A stretch of 54,088 nt of DNA from Afipia sp. P52-10 (GCF_000516555.1 NZ_AZSJ01000003.1:1863213-1917300), one strand, 5' to 3'. Positions 34,272 through 44,691 are shown, counted from the first letter of the stretch. The notes: a model not told the origin generated them from the sequence alone. Numbers and translations: made by a program.

Positions 34272-35576
34272 ATGAGCTTAGCTGCGACACTGTCTGAGCC
34301 TCGATCCGCGAGCTCGAAAATGCGCTCCATCGTATTTGCGAGCAGCGTCGGCACGATCATCGAATGGTACGACTTCCTGATTTACGCGACCGCCGCGGCG
34401 CTCGTGTTCAACAAGGCCTTCTTTCCCTCGATCGATCCCCTTGCAGGAACCATCGCCGCGCTCGGCACCTATGCGGTCGGCTTCATCGCCCGCCCCCTCG
34501 GCGGCGCCTTGTTCGGACATTTCGGTGATCGCCTCGGGCGCAAGTCGATGCTGGTCGCGACCATGTTCATCATGGGCCTCAGCACCTTCTGCATCGGCCT
34601 GCTGCCGAGCTATGAAACGATCGGCGTGCTTGCGCCCATTCTGCTGATTGTCCTGCGGGTGATTCAGGGCATCGGTCTCGGCGGCGAATGGGGCGGCGCC
34701 TCGCTGATGGTGATCGAGCATTCCCCGGCCGACAAACGCGGCTTCTACGGCGCGTTCGTTCAGATCGGCTTCCCGATCGGGCTCGTGCTGGCGACGCTGG
34801 TGTTCGCGCTCGCGACCAAGCTTCCCGAAGCGGACTTCCAGGCGTGGGGCTGGCGGATTCCCTTCCTGGTCAGCATCGTCCTGCTCGGACTCGGCACGTT
34901 CATCCGCTCGCGGATCCCGGAGACGCCGGTCTTCGAGAAGATGAAAGCGACGGAATCGTTCTCGACCAACCCGGTGGGCGAGGCGGTCAGCAAGAACTTC
35001 AAGACGTTCCTGATCGCGGTCGGATTGAAGCTGTCGGAGGTGTCCTGGGTCTACATGCTGACGGTCTTCGTCGTGGTGTACGCGACGACGCAGCTCGCCT
35101 TGCCGAAACAGCTGCTGCTGGATGCGGTGATGTATGCGGCGCTGTTCGAACTCATCACGCTGCCGCTGTTCGGCTGGCTGTCGGACAAGATCGGCCGACG
35201 GCCGCTCTTCATTCTCGGCGCGATCTTCACGATCGCCTTCGCATTCCCGCTGTTCTGGATGCTGGAAACGAAGAGCGTCGCCATGGTCACGATGGCGATC
35301 ATCATTGCCATGAACTTCGGTCATGGAATGATGTTCGGGCTCGAATCCACCTACTTCCCCGAATTGTTCGGTGCGCGCGTCCGCTACAGCGGGGCGTCGT
35401 TCGGTTTCCAGGTGGCGGCGGCGATCGGCGGCGGGTTCGCGCCGATCATCGCAACCGCGCTGGCCGGCTACTTCGGCGGGACGACAGGCGTATCGATCAT
35501 GATGATCGGGATCGCGCTGATCACCCTGTGGGCGGCGCTCGCGGCACGCGAGACGAAGGATGAAGTTCTGGACTAG
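34272..35576 (+). CDS. MHS-family MFS transporter (metabolite:H+ symporter)
   Basis: The 434-residue protein has 12 membrane segments and MHS-family marks: SSVGTIIEWYDFLIY at the first helix, RPLGGALFGHFGDRLGRKSML, GIGLGGEWGGASLM and DKRGFYGAFVQIG. The family imports organic acids, betaines and shikimate-like compounds with protons. The start at 34272 has AGGAG six bases upstream. It opens a five-gene operon and ends five bases before the DJ-1 gene. It likely imports the compound that the enzymes behind it process. Confidence 0.9.
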   Translation: MSLAATLSEPRSASSKMRSIVFASSVGTIIEWYDFLIYATAAALVFNKAFFPSIDPLAGTIAALGTYAVGFIARPLGGALFGHFGDRLGRKSMLVATMFIMGLSTFCIGLLPSYETIGVLAPILLIVLRVIQGIGLGGEWGGASLMVIEHSPADKRGFYGAFVQIGFPIGLVLATLVFALATKLPEADFQAWGWRIPFLVSIVLLGLGTFIRSRIPETPVFEKMKATESFSTNPVGEAVSKNFKTFLIAVGLKLSEVSWVYMLTVFVVVYATTQLALPKQLLLDAVMYAALFELITLPLFGWLSDKIGRRPLFILGAIFTIAFAFPLFWMLETKSVAMVTMAIIIAMNFGHGMMFGLESTYFPELFGARVRYSGASFGFQVAAAIGGGFAPIIATALAGYFGGTTGVSIMMIGIALITLWAALAARETKDEVLD

Positions 35577-35581
35577 CCGAC

Positions 35582-36202
35582 ATGCTGTTTGGAATCTTCA
35601 TCTATGACGGCGTCGAGCCGATCGATCTCGCAACGTTCGGCGTGCTGTCCATGGCACGCCGAGTGGCCCCGCAGATCCGCATATGCACGATCGCGCCGAA
35701 GGCCGGTCTCGTGCATCTCTCGAACGGGCTCGATGTCGTCGCGCAGTTCGGCATCGATGATGCGCCGGCCTGCGACGTCGTCATCGTCACGGGCGGTCCG
35801 GGGTGGGGCGCGCAATCCCGCTCCCGCGTGACGCTTGATTACATCCGCCGCCTGCACGCATCGGGCAAGGTGGCGTCCGTGTGCACGGGAGCGATGATCC
35901 TGGCCGCGAGCGGCATCCTCGACAACAAGGTGGCAACGACGAAGCGCGCCGTCGTTCCGCCGGAGATTTCGCCGCTGAAGCAAATGCGTGACCTGTATCC
36001 CGCGATCGAGGTTCGTGAGGCGGCGCTGGTCGACACCGGAGCCGTCGTGACCGGCGGGGGCGTTTCGCTTTGCATCGATACGACCCTGCATATCCTGGAG
36101 ACGATGCTCGGCGGTGCGGTGGCCAGCGAAACCGCACGCGTCCTCGAGTATCAGCGCGCCCGCAGCGCCAACATGAATAGCGAAGCCTTCCTCGCCGGCT
36201 AG
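35582..36202 (+). CDS. DJ-1/PfpI family protein, isonitrile-hydratase-like
   Basis: The 206-residue protein has the class I glutamine amidotransferase-like fold of DJ-1/PfpI and AraC-type sensor domains: FIYDGVEPIDLA near the start, VTGGPGWG, and the nucleophile elbow VASVCTGAMILAASGIL with Cys101. The Cys-Thr pair at 101-102 and the following ATTKR resemble isocyanide hydratases, so hydrolysis of isonitriles or related compounds is possible. No HTH is attached. It starts five bases after the transporter gene and belongs to the same operon. Confidence 0.75.
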   Translation: MLFGIFIYDGVEPIDLATFGVLSMARRVAPQIRICTIAPKAGLVHLSNGLDVVAQFGIDDAPACDVVIVTGGPGWGAQSRSRVTLDYIRRLHASGKVASVCTGAMILAASGILDNKVATTKRAVVPPEISPLKQMRDLYPAIEVREAALVDTGAVVTGGGVSLCIDTTLHILETMLGGAVASETARVLEYQRARSANMNSEAFLAG

Positions 36203-36227
36203 GACCGGCCCATCAATCGGAGATCCC

Positions 36228-36617
36228 ATGACCACCAAATCACTCGTCAGCACGGAGAAGGCGGCGCCGGCCGCGGGGCCTTATTCTCAAGCCACGCGAA
36301 CAGAGCAACTCGTCTTCGCCTCGGGGCAACTGCCGATCGACCCGGCTTCGGGGCAGATTCCGGAAGGCATCGAGCAGCAGACGCGGCAGTCGCTGGCAAA
36401 CCTGTCGGCGGTTCTTGCCGCCGGCGGCGCGTCCTTCGCCAGTGTCTTGAAGACCACGGTGTTCCTCAAGGACATGAATGATTTCGCGAGCATGAATGCC
36501 ATCTATGCCGACTTCTTCGGCGAAGCGCCGCCCGCGCGCTCGACCATCGAGGTGGCGCGATTGCCGAAGGATGCACTGGTCGAAATCGAGGCGATCGCGC
36601 TGCGGACGGAGGGATGA
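36228..36617 (+). CDS. RidA family enamine/imine deaminase
   Basis: RidA proteins hydrolyse reactive enamines and imines to ketones or aldehydes and ammonia. The 129-residue protein shows AAPAAGPYSQATR near the start, ASGQLPIDP, and RSTIEVARLPKDALVEIEAIA near the end with the conserved Arg that binds the substrate carboxylate or carbonyl. Length is normal. It is 25 bases after the DJ-1 gene and four bases before the MOSC gene. In this operon it might clear an imine made by the MOSC/reductase pair. Confidence 0.9.
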   Translation: MTTKSLVSTEKAAPAAGPYSQATRTEQLVFASGQLPIDPASGQIPEGIEQQTRQSLANLSAVLAAGGASFASVLKTTVFLKDMNDFASMNAIYADFFGEAPPARSTIEVARLPKDALVEIEAIALRTEG

Positions 36618-36621
36618 AACC

Positions 36622-37206
36622 ATGAGCGTTCAAGCGTCGGATCGGCCGCCGCCGAAGATGGTCGAGGCGTTCGAGCACCCTGCCGGTTCGGTGGCGACAA
36701 AGGTTCCCGGCGGAGCCGCGCAATGGCGGGGCAAGCTGCTTCATATTCATGTCGCGCCGAGCGCGAGCTACGAAATGGAAGAGCTGCAGGAAGCGGTGTG
36801 CGTCGCGGGTCGCGGCATCGTCGGCGACCGGTACTACACAGGCACCGGCACCTATTCGCCGAAGCCTGACGTCCGCGAGGTGACGTTGATCGAGCAGGAG
36901 GCGCTCGACGCGCTGTCGCGGAACGATCCGCCGCTGCAGAGCGGCCCGATCATGATCGAGCCGCGGGATCATCGACGCAATCTCACCGTCATCGGCGTGC
37001 CGCTCAACCACCTGGTCGGCCGGCGCTTCCGGGTGGGCGATGTCGTTCTGCGCGGCGGGCGTTTGAATTTCCCCTGCAAGTATCTGGAGGAGCTGCTGGA
37101 TCGTCCGGTCTTCCTGCCCCTGTACAATCGATCGGGACTGAACTGCGGCATCGAGCGTGGCGGCATCATCCGTCCGGGCGATGCGATAGAGCTGTTGGAC
37201 CAATGA
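36622..37206 (+). CDS. MOSC-domain molybdenum cofactor protein
   Basis: The 194-residue protein is almost all MOSC domain: VAGRGIVGDRYY, EVTLIEQEALDAL, DHRRNLTVIGVPLNHLVG, and Cys152 in NFPCKYLEEL, the place of the Mo-ligating Cys in mARC/YcbX/YiiM proteins. Those proteins reduce N-hydroxylated compounds (amidoximes, hydroxylamines, oximes) with an electron-transfer partner. Here a PDR-type reductase gene overlaps the stop codon, so the pair very likely works together. It lacks the N-terminal beta-barrel of longer family members. Confidence 0.8.
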   Translation: MSVQASDRPPPKMVEAFEHPAGSVATKVPGGAAQWRGKLLHIHVAPSASYEMEELQEAVCVAGRGIVGDRYYTGTGTYSPKPDVREVTLIEQEALDALSRNDPPLQSGPIMIEPRDHRRNLTVIGVPLNHLVGRRFRVGDVVLRGGRLNFPCKYLEELLDRPVFLPLYNRSGLNCGIERGGIIRPGDAIELLDQ

Positions 37207-38144
37207 CGGCACGTTTGATCATGAAGCTGCGCGTCGAACAGGCGCACTTGAGCACGCCCGACGTTCTGCGTCTGCAGCTCGTCCATCCCAATCGGCCGAC
37301 GCTGCCGGCATGGACGGCCGGGGCGCATGTCGATCTGCGGATGCCGGATGGCCGGGTCCGGCAATATTCCTTGTGCGGCGACCCTGCCGACACCTCCCGT
37401 TATGAGATCGCCGTCAAGCGCGAGGCGGTGAGCCGTGGAGGGTCGACATGGATCCACGACAACCTGCGCGAAGGGTGCGAGGCGCACATCTCAGCGCCGC
37501 GCAACAACCTGCCGCTGCAGGAGACGGGAGAGCGGTACGTTCTCGTCGCCGGCGGCATCGGCATCACGCCGCTGCTGCCGATGGCCCGCACGCTGAAGCG
37601 CTGGGGCAAGGACTTCATCGTGCATGACTGCGCGCGGTCGGAAGCCCAGGCGCCGTTGCTGGCGGAGCTTGCCGAGGTCTGCGGCGATCGCCTGCAATGC
37701 TGGTTTTCGAGCAGCGGAGCACGTTTCGATCCGACCATGATCGGTGCGTATCACCCGAACACCCATGTCTATGTCTGCGGCCCGCAGCGGCTTCTGGATG
37801 CCGTCCAGGCGTTTCTCGGCGACTGGCCGGAGGAGCAGGTGCACGGCGAAGTCTTCCAGACGACGCTGGACGAGAACTTCAAGCCCGAGCCGTTCGAGGC
37901 CAAGATCGCCTCAACCGGTCAGAGCTTTCTCGTCCCTGCGGACCGATCGTTGCTCGATGTCCTGCGCGAGAATGGCTTCATCATGCCGGCATCGTGCGAG
38001 ATGGGGCTGTGCGGCTCCTGCGAGTGCGGCTACCGCGACGGGGCGGTGCTTCACCGCGACAAGGCGCTGCCGACCGCGAAACGGCAGGATCGGCTCATGC
38101 TGTGCGTGTCGCGTGCGCGGGTCAGCGTGACGCTCGATCTTTGA
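37203..38144 (+). CDS. PDR/VanB-type FMN-2Fe-2S oxidoreductase
   Basis: The 313-residue protein has a flavin domain (RQYSLCGDP binds the flavin phosphate), an NAD domain (LVAGGIGITPLLPMAR, VYVCGPQ) and a C-terminal plant-type ferredoxin with CEMGLCGSCECGY plus a later Cys. It passes electrons from NAD(P)H to a partner. Partners of this family are usually Rieske oxygenases, but none is in this operon; the start overlaps the MOSC gene as ATGA, so MOSC is the likely acceptor. It is the last gene of the operon and converges with the RND gene. Confidence 0.9.
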   Translation: MTARLIMKLRVEQAHLSTPDVLRLQLVHPNRPTLPAWTAGAHVDLRMPDGRVRQYSLCGDPADTSRYEIAVKREAVSRGGSTWIHDNLREGCEAHISAPRNNLPLQETGERYVLVAGGIGITPLLPMARTLKRWGKDFIVHDCARSEAQAPLLAELAEVCGDRLQCWFSSSGARFDPTMIGAYHPNTHVYVCGPQRLLDAVQAFLGDWPEEQVHGEVFQTTLDENFKPEPFEAKIASTGQSFLVPADRSLLDVLRENGFIMPASCEMGLCGSCECGYRDGAVLHRDKALPTAKRQDRLMLCVSRARVSVTLDL

Positions 38145-38178
38145 GGCACCATCGTCCCTTTGTCGGCGCGACCTGTCG

Positions 38179-41100
38179 TCAATGCGCGCCTGCGGAGGGC
38201 CCGGTGGGATGCGCTTGCGCGGGCCGTGCCGCGAACCGCCGCTTGACGCGCTCGCGCATGCTCTGGAACGTCGTGTACAGCATCGGGATCAGGAAGATGC
38301 CGATCGAGCTTGCGATCAGCATGCCGCTGAACACAGCGGTCCCGACGCCGCGCCGGCTGATCTGAGCGGCGCCGGTGGCGATCACCAGCGGCAGCAGGCC
38401 GAGGATGAAGGCGATCGACGTCATCATCACGGCGCGGAAACGCATCTTCGCGCCGAGGATCGCCGCTTCATCGATAGCCATGCCGGCCTCGCGCTGCTCC
38501 TTCGCGAACTCGACGATCAGAATGCCGTTCTTGGCGGCAAGCGCGATCAGCACCACGAGGCCGATCTGCGCGTAGAGGTCGAGGCTCAGTCCGGCGAGTT
38601 TGATGCCGACGAACGAGCCGAACACGCCGACGACCACCGACAGCAGCACCGGGATCGGGATCGTCCAGCTCTCGTACAGCGCGACCAGGAACAGGTACGC
38701 GAACAGCACCGCCAGCGCCAGGATGACGCCGGTCTGACCGGAGGCCTGCTGTTCCTGATAGGCCGTTCCGGTCCATTCGAAGGCATAGCCCGGGGGCAGG
38801 GTGGTGCGCGAGATGTCGGCCATCGCCGCCATCGCCGCGCCCGACGAGACGCCCGGCGCCGGGCTGCCGTTGATCGTGACCGAGCGGTAGTTGTTGTAGC
38901 GGGCAATCACCTGCGGTCCCTGCACGATCTTGAGGCTGGCGATCGAGCGCATCGGCACCATCTGGCCGCTGCTGTTGCGCACATAGATCTGCCAGATGGC
39001 GGGAATGTCGCCGCGGTCGGTGGCCTCGCCCTGCACGTTGACCTGCCATGTCCGGCCGTACAGGTTGAAGTTGTTGACGTAGATGCCGCCGAGGGTCGCC
39101 TGCAGCGCGGTGAAGACGTCGCTCATGCTCAACCCGAGCGCCTGCGCCTTGGCGCGGTCGATGTCGAGATAGATCGACGGATTGGTCGCGGTGAAGGTCG
39201 AGAAGACGCGGGAGAGGCGCGGATCGCGGTTGGCCGCGGCGACAAGCCCGCCCATCGCGCTGCTCATCGCTTCCGGCGCCTGGCCCTCCAGCGCTTCGAG
39301 CTGGTACTCGAACCCGCCGCTGGTGGACAGTCCGATGATCGGCGGCAGGTTGAACGGCAGCACGTTGGCCTGGCGGATTTGCGATCCGGCACCGAAGGTG
39401 CGCCCGATCAGCGCCTGCGCGGTCTCGGCGGCGGTCGCGCGGTCCGCAAACGGCTTCAGCCGCACCACCATCAAGGCGACGTTCGGTTCCGAGGCGCCGT
39501 CCAGCAACGAGAAGCCGATGATCGACAGGACGTTTTGAACGCCCGGCATCGGTTTGATCAGATTTTCGACCTGTTCGGTCACATTGCTGGTCCGCGACAC
39601 CGAGGCGCCGTCCGGCAGCTGCACCATGACGAAGAAGGCGCCTTGGTCTTCCTCGGGCAGGAAGCCGGTCGGTGTCAGCAGCGAAATGCCGAAGGTGGCG
39701 CCGGCGAAGATCAGAAGCGCTACGAGTGACATCGCGGCCATGCGCACCAGGCGCCGCACGCCGCCGGCATAGCGGTCGCGGACCCAATCGATGCCGTTGC
39801 CGACGCGCCCCATGATGCCGCGCCGCGGTCCGCCATGGCGCAGGAACAGCGCGCAGAGCGCCGGCGAAAGCGTCAACGCGTTGATGGCCGAGATCACCAT
39901 CGCCGCGGAGATCGTGACCGCGAACTGCCGGAATAGTTCGCCGGAGATGCCCGGAATGAACGCGATCGGAACGAACACGGACAGCAGGACCAGCGTGATC
40001 GCGATCACCGGCGCGGTGATCTGCGTCATCGCCTTCTTGGTCGCGTCGGCGGGAGAGAGTTCCGGCTCCTCCTCCATCACCCGCTCGACGTTCTCGACCA
40101 CCACGATGGCATCATCCACGACGATGCCGATCGCGAGGACCATCGCCAGCAAAGATACCGTGTTCGCCGAATAGCCGAAGATCAGCAGCACGACGAACGT
40201 GCCGATCAGGCTGACCGGCACGGCGACGGCGGGAATGATGGTAGCACGGAGGTTGCCGAGGAACAGAAACACAACGATGACGACGAGCACGAACGCTTCC
40301 GCGAGGGTTTTCATCACCTCGGTCACCGTGTCGCGCACGAAATCGGTGGAGTCGTACATCACCATGGATTTGAGCCCAGGCGGGAAGCGCTCTGACAGTT
40401 GCTGCAATGTCTTCTGAACCGCCGCTGCCGTCTTCACGGCGTTCGCACCCGGCGCAAGATAGATGCCGATAGGAACCGCAGGCTTGCCGTCGATCCGCGA
40501 TTCGTTGTCGAGGTTCTGCGCACCGATCTCGACACGGGCCACATCGCGGATGCGCAGGATCGAGCCGTCCGGATTGGCGCGCAGCACGATGTTGCCGAAC
40601 TGCGCCGGGTCAGCGAGCCGGCCCTGGGTCTGCACGTTGAACTGGAACTGCTGCTGGTCGCTGATCGGCCGGGCGCCGATGCGCCCGACCGGGGCCTGCA
40701 CGCTCTGCGCCCTGATGGCATTGATGACATCGGAAGGGGCGAGGTTGAGACTGGTCAGCCGCTGCGAATCGAACCAGATTCGCATCGAGTAGTTCATCTT
40801 CGCGAACAGGTTGGCCTGGCCGACGCCGGGCGTGCGCGAGATCGCATCCAGCACGTTGATGATCGCGTAATTGGTGATGAACAGCGGGTCCTGCTCGCCG
40901 TTCTCGCTGTACAGCGCGATGAATTGCAGCACCGCCGAGGACTGCTTGGCCACGGTCAGGCCCTGCAGCTGCACCTCCGAGGGCAGTTGCGACAGCGCGG
41001 TCTGCACGCGGTTGTTGACGTTGACGGTGTTGATATCGGGATCGGTGCCGAGCGCGAACGATACGGTGAGGCTGTAGCTGCCGTCATTGCCGCTGGTGGA

Positions 41101-41340
41101 CTTCATGTACAGCATCTTGTCGACGCCGACGATCCGCGCCTCGAGCGGCTGGGCGACGCTGCTTTCGACCACCTCCGCCGAAGCGCCGGGGAAGACGCCG
41201 GATACGGTGACTTGCGGCGGAACGATATCGGGGAATTGCGCCACCGGAATGCGCGTGAGCGCGAGCGCGCCGGCGATCGTCATCACGAGCGCGATGACGA
41301 TGGCAAGACGCGGGCGATCGACAAAGACTGAGGAGATCAT
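38179..41340 (-). CDS. RND multidrug efflux transporter (HAE1/AcrB family)
   Basis: The 1053-residue inner-membrane pump has the normal AcrB size and plan: TM1, two large periplasmic loops and 12 membrane segments. The proton-relay segment [19 protein letters not shown] (Asp pair in helix 4) and the later [20 protein letters not shown] (helix 10 Lys) are kept. It should capture hydrophobic drugs or solvents and drive them out together with the fusion protein encoded just upstream, whose stop overlaps its ATG. No outer-membrane channel gene follows, so a channel encoded elsewhere must serve. Confidence 0.95.
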   Translation of the reverse strand: MISSVFVDRPRLAIVIALVMTIAGALALTRIPVAQFPDIVPPQVTVSGVFPGASAEVVESSVAQPLEARIVGVDKMLYMKSTSGNDGSYSLTVSFALGTDPDINTVNVNNRVQTALSQLPSEVQLQGLTVAKQSSAVLQFIALYSENGEQDPLFITNYAIINVLDAISRTPGVGQANLFAKMNYSMRIWFDSQRLTSLNLAPSDVINAIRAQSVQAPVGRIGARPISDQQQFQFNVQTQGRLADPAQFGNIVLRANPDGSILRIRDVARVEIGAQNLDNESRIDGKPAVPIGIYLAPGANAVKTAAAVQKTLQQLSERFPPGLKSMVMYDSTDFVRDTVTEVMKTLAEAFVLVVIVVFLFLGNLRATIIPAVAVPVSLIGTFVVLLIFGYSANTVSLLAMVLAIGIVVDDAIVVVENVERVMEEEPELSPADATKKAMTQITAPVIAITLVLLSVFVPIAFIPGISGELFRQFAVTISAAMVISAINALTLSPALCALFLRHGGPRRGIMGRVGNGIDWVRDRYAGGVRRLVRMAAMSLVALLIFAGATFGISLLTPTGFLPEEDQGAFFVMVQLPDGASVSRTSNVTEQVENLIKPMPGVQNVLSIIGFSLLDGASEPNVALMVVRLKPFADRATAAETAQALIGRTFGAGSQIRQANVLPFNLPPIIGLSTSGGFEYQLEALEGQAPEAMSSAMGGLVAAANRDPRLSRVFSTFTATNPSIYLDIDRAKAQALGLSMSDVFTALQATLGGIYVNNFNLYGRTWQVNVQGEATDRGDIPAIWQIYVRNSSGQMVPMRSIASLKIVQGPQVIARYNNYRSVTINGSPAPGVSSGAAMAAMADISRTTLPPGYAFEWTGTAYQEQQASGQTGVILALAVLFAYLFLVALYESWTIPIPVLLSVVVGVFGSFVGIKLAGLSLDLYAQIGLVVLIALAAKNGILIVEFAKEQREAGMAIDEAAILGAKMRFRAVMMTSIAFILGLLPLVIATGAAQISRRGVGTAVFSGMLIASSIGIFLIPMLYTTFQSMRERVKRRFAARPAQAHPTGPSAGAH

Positions 41341-42605
41341 TTGCTGTTACCCGCCGGCGCATTGCCGCTGTTGCCGGGCGCGCTTCCGGATGCCGGCGGC
41401 TTCGGCTGGCTGGCATCTCCCGCAGCGTTGTTCACCGACGCTTCGAACTGTGCACTGGGCTGCCCGGGCGCGACCGGCTGGCCCGGGCGCACCCGCTGCA
41501 ATCCCTCGACGATGACCTTGTCGGTCTCGGACAGGCCGCTCATCACGGCGGCGACAGTGGAGGTCGATTGTCCGAGCTGAATGCCGCGTCGCTCGGCCTT
41601 GTTGTCGGCGCCGACCACGAACACGTAGTCGCCCTGCTGGTCCGACAGCACGGCCGAGCGCGGAACGGCGAGGACCTGAACCGGCTGGACCCCCTCCAGC
41701 ATCACGGTGACGAATTCGCCGTCCACGAGTTCGCGGACGCTGCCGTTGACATCGGCGGCCTCATAGAGCTTCGGATTGGGGATCGTGCCTCGCAGCAGGA
41801 TGGTGTCGGTGTTGCTGGCGATCGTGTTCTCGACGAAGTTGAGGTGTCCGGTCTGCTCGTAGAGCTTGCCGTTCGGTCGCCTGAGCCGGATCACGACGGC
41901 ATTGAAGCCGCCGGCGGTGGCATAGCGATCACGCAGATCCAGCGCCTCGCGAACGGAGACCGGAAAGGTCACGTACATCGGGTCTTGGCTGACGATGGTG
42001 GTGAGGACGCCCGAGCTCGGGCTGACTACGTTGCCGTCGGTGACGGCGGTGCGGCTGATCCGGCCGTCGATCGGCGAGCGGATATCAGTATAGTCGAGAT
42101 TGATCTGGGACAGTTTGACCTGAGCTTCGGCAGCCTGGACCTGCGCCGCCAGGCTGCGCTCGTTGGCGAGCGCCGTGTCGTAGTTCGATTGCTGTCCGGC
42201 AGGTCCGCGCAGCAGGATGCGCTGCCGTTCGGTGGTGAGCTTCGCAAGGTCGAGCGAGGCTTGCAGTTGCGCGACCTGCGCCTGCTTGGTGGCGAGATCG
42301 GCCTGGAACGGGCCCTGTTCGAGACGGTAGAGCGGATCGCCGACCTTGACCTCGGCGCCTTCCTCGAACAGGCGTTTGTCGATGAATGCGGTGACGCGCG
42401 CCACGACGTTGACGCGGTTGACGGCTTCGACGCGTCCGAGGAATTCGCTGGACTCGGTGACAGGTCGCCGCGTCGGTTGCAGCACGCCGACTGCAGGCGG
42501 GCCCGCAGGGGCCGGCTGGGCATGAGCCGCGCCACTCAACAAGAGGAGCGCCATCGCTCCGGGACGGAGCACGCATCCTGCAAAGCCGAACCCGGTAAGA
42601 CGCAT
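41337..42605 (-). CDS. RND efflux periplasmic adaptor (membrane fusion protein)
   Basis: The 422-residue protein has a signal peptide ([16 protein letters not shown]), lipoyl half-motifs ([18 protein letters not shown] and [18 protein letters not shown]), a coiled-coil hairpin between them (about 85-165) and a beta-barrel. It bridges the pump to an outer-membrane channel. The Ala/Pro/Gly-rich tail (about 385-422) is low-complexity. The start at 42605 has AAGGAGAGG upstream. It is the first gene of a two-gene operon. Confidence 0.93.
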   Translation of the reverse strand: MRLTGFGFAGCVLRPGAMALLLLSGAAHAQPAPAGPPAVGVLQPTRRPVTESSEFLGRVEAVNRVNVVARVTAFIDKRLFEEGAEVKVGDPLYRLEQGPFQADLATKQAQVAQLQASLDLAKLTTERQRILLRGPAGQQSNYDTALANERSLAAQVQAAEAQVKLSQINLDYTDIRSPIDGRISRTAVTDGNVVSPSSGVLTTIVSQDPMYVTFPVSVREALDLRDRYATAGGFNAVVIRLRRPNGKLYEQTGHLNFVENTIASNTDTILLRGTIPNPKLYEAADVNGSVRELVDGEFVTVMLEGVQPVQVLAVPRSAVLSDQQGDYVFVVGADNKAERRGIQLGQSTSTVAAVMSGLSETDKVIVEGLQRVRPGQPVAPGQPSAQFEASVNNAAGDASQPKPPASGSAPGNSGNAPAGNSK

Positions 42606-42821
42606 GTCTGCCTCTCCTTGGCCGCGGTCAGAACGACAGGGTAGCACGTCGGATTTTTCCGCAAAGCGGGAAAAGCAGTTGCTCCAATTTGTGACAATCA
42701 AGCGCGCGGCGAGGGCGCGTCCGGCAATGGAGGCGCGCGGCCGTCGTCATTTGCACGCGGTATATGCACGCGGTCTTGATGGAAGGGAGATGACGGCTGG
42801 CCAGGCGAGAGCCTCTCGCGG

Positions 42822-44579
42822 TCAGAGCATGCCTTCCTCGCAAGCCTTGATCTGCAGGGCGAGATATTTTGAATTGATGCGGCATTGGGCAAGACCGCCG
42901 GCGATGAACCAAAGGCCCGGCTGCGCCGTGCGCGTATACATGTTGCGCAGTTCCTGCTTCTCGCCGAATCCCCAGATCGGGCCGATGCGTGCGGCAACGC
43001 CGTCGCCGAACAGCTTGCGGACCAGATGCTCCTGTCCCTTGTAGCCGGTGGCGAGCACGATTAAATCTGCGTCAATCGCTTTGCCGTCCTTCAAGATCGC
43101 GCCGCCGGCAGTGAAGGTCTCGATATCAGCGAACTGCGCGAGATCGATCTTGCCTTCGACGATCAAGTCGGAGCAGCCGACATTGAAGTAATAGCCGCCG
43201 CCTCGGGTCAGGTATTTGAACTGCCATCCCGTGTTGTTGTCGCCATAGTCGAGCTTGAAGCCCTTGGCCGTGAGACCGTCGAGCAGGGCTTGATCCAGTT
43301 GCCTTGCGTGATCGGTCATATGCGCATGGCTTTTGCGGCCGACCTGCAGCGGCGTTCCCGTCGCGATCAGATCGCAGTCCTCCAGCGACGGCCCCTCGTC
43401 ATACAACGTGTAGACGAGCTGCGCGCTCGGCTCGATGTTGATGACCAGGGTCGGCGAGCGCTGTACCAGCGTCACGCGCGCGCCGCTTGAATGGAGATCC
43501 TGCGCGATATCATGACCACTGTTGCCGGTGCCGATGACGATGGCGCGCTTGTCCTTCCAATCCTCGCCGTCGGTGTATTGGCTCGAATGCAGGGTCGTGC
43601 CGGTGAATGTTTTCAGCGACGGAATGTCGGGCAGACTCGGAATGCCGCTGACGCCTGTGGCCATGACGACGTGCCGCGGCCGCATCGTGCGTCGTGTCCC
43701 GTCGGCGCGGCGCAGCGTCACCACCCAACGGCGTTCATGCTCGTCGTAACGCCCGCCTTCGAACTCGGTGGCGGTCCAGTAATTCAGCTCCATGCTCTCG
43801 ACATAAGCCTCGAACCAGCCGGCCAGCTTGTCCTTCGGGACGTAGCGCGGCCAGTTCGGCGGGAAGAGCATGTAGGGCAGGTGATTGACGTGCACCTGGT
43901 TGTGCAGCGTCAGTGCGTGATAGCGATTGCGCCACATGTCACCGATGCGCCGTTCGCGATCGACGATCAGCGTATCGACATTGAGCTGCTTCAGCCGGGC
44001 GGCGATGGCGAGGCCGGACTGGCCGCCGCCGACCACCAGCACGGCCGGATCGCGGTCGTCATAGGCGGCCGCAGTCCGTCTCAGGTCCAGCCAGTTGGGG
44101 CCGCGGAAGTCGCGCGAGTAGGATTGCCCGGCGGGCCTGGCGGAGCCCAGCTTTTCTTCGAAGCCTTTCAACTCGTCCAGGGTCGTCAGCAGCGTCCACG
44201 CCATGAGCGTGTTGTGATCCTGCGGATCGGGCGTGAGGCGGACGACGCCGCTGCCGCGGCCGATCGTCGTCTGGAACTGAAAGATCGCTTCGATGGTGCG
44301 GGTGCCGGCGCGGGTGACGATGCGCGGTGCTGCGCGCGAGGCGGGGATGGAGAAGCGGGCTGCGCCGGTTTGCGGCGCATAGGTCTTGAGCGCGTCGCGG
44401 ATCGAATCGCGGCCGCTGAGCGTGTGATAGTCCCAGCGGAAGGCGAGGATGTCGCGCCAGTGGCTGTCGGATTGGAACAGGGCGGCGAAGGCGCGATCTT
44501 CGGGTTTGGCGAGCGCCTGTTCGAACGCCGCCAGCCAGGCTTCGGTCGCGGCTTTGGGGTCTTCGGTGACGGCAAGCAT
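42822..44579 (-). CDS. NTF2-like domain fused to a flavin-containing monooxygenase
   Basis: Residues 8-140 form a SnoaL/NTF2-like domain; the rest is an FMO/Baeyer-Villiger-like oxygenase. The FAD site VLVVGGGQSGLAIAARL is at about 177 and the NADPH site AIVIGTGNSGHDIAQDL at about 345; LATGY near the C-terminus is an FMO mark. It should oxygenate a small molecule with NADPH and O2; substrate unknown. Total length is 585 residues. The start at 44579 has GGAGG eight bases upstream. A strong terminator lies between it and the upstream thiolase gene, so it has its own promoter. Confidence 0.88.
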   Translation of the reverse strand: MLAVTEDPKAATEAWLAAFEQALAKPEDRAFAALFQSDSHWRDILAFRWDYHTLSGRDSIRDALKTYAPQTGAARFSIPASRAAPRIVTRAGTRTIEAIFQFQTTIGRGSGVVRLTPDPQDHNTLMAWTLLTTLDELKGFEEKLGSARPAGQSYSRDFRGPNWLDLRRTAAAYDDRDPAVLVVGGGQSGLAIAARLKQLNVDTLIVDRERRIGDMWRNRYHALTLHNQVHVNHLPYMLFPPNWPRYVPKDKLAGWFEAYVESMELNYWTATEFEGGRYDEHERRWVVTLRRADGTRRTMRPRHVVMATGVSGIPSLPDIPSLKTFTGTTLHSSQYTDGEDWKDKRAIVIGTGNSGHDIAQDLHSSGARVTLVQRSPTLVINIEPSAQLVYTLYDEGPSLEDCDLIATGTPLQVGRKSHAHMTDHARQLDQALLDGLTAKGFKLDYGDNNTGWQFKYLTRGGGYYFNVGCSDLIVEGKIDLAQFADIETFTAGGAILKDGKAIDADLIVLATGYKGQEHLVRKLFGDGVAARIGPIWGFGEKQELRNMYTRTAQPGLWFIAGGLAQCRINSKYLALQIKACEEGML

Positions 44580-44657
44580 GTGGCGTCCTCCCCGGTCGAG
44601 CTGGTCTTCTCCGTTTGATCGGAGTTTGCAAAAGTCTAGGTCGTGCCTCCAAGAAAT

Positions 44658-44691
44658 AAAGCCCACTCCGGACATGTCCGGAATGGGCTTT
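44658..44691 (-). terminator. Terminator of the SDR-thiolase operon
   Basis: A 34-base inverted repeat with two 17-base arms and almost no loop (16 of 17 pairs), starting AAAGCCCA and ending TGGGCTTT. Read leftward it is followed by TTTATTTCTT, a T-rich tail. It starts 25 bases after the thiolase stop codon. Confidence 0.85.

Noticed and set aside
37203-38144. Reductase component of a vanillate or phthalate oxygenase
   Set aside because: No Rieske oxygenase alpha subunit lies in the operon or elsewhere in the window; the overlapping MOSC gene is the more likely partner.
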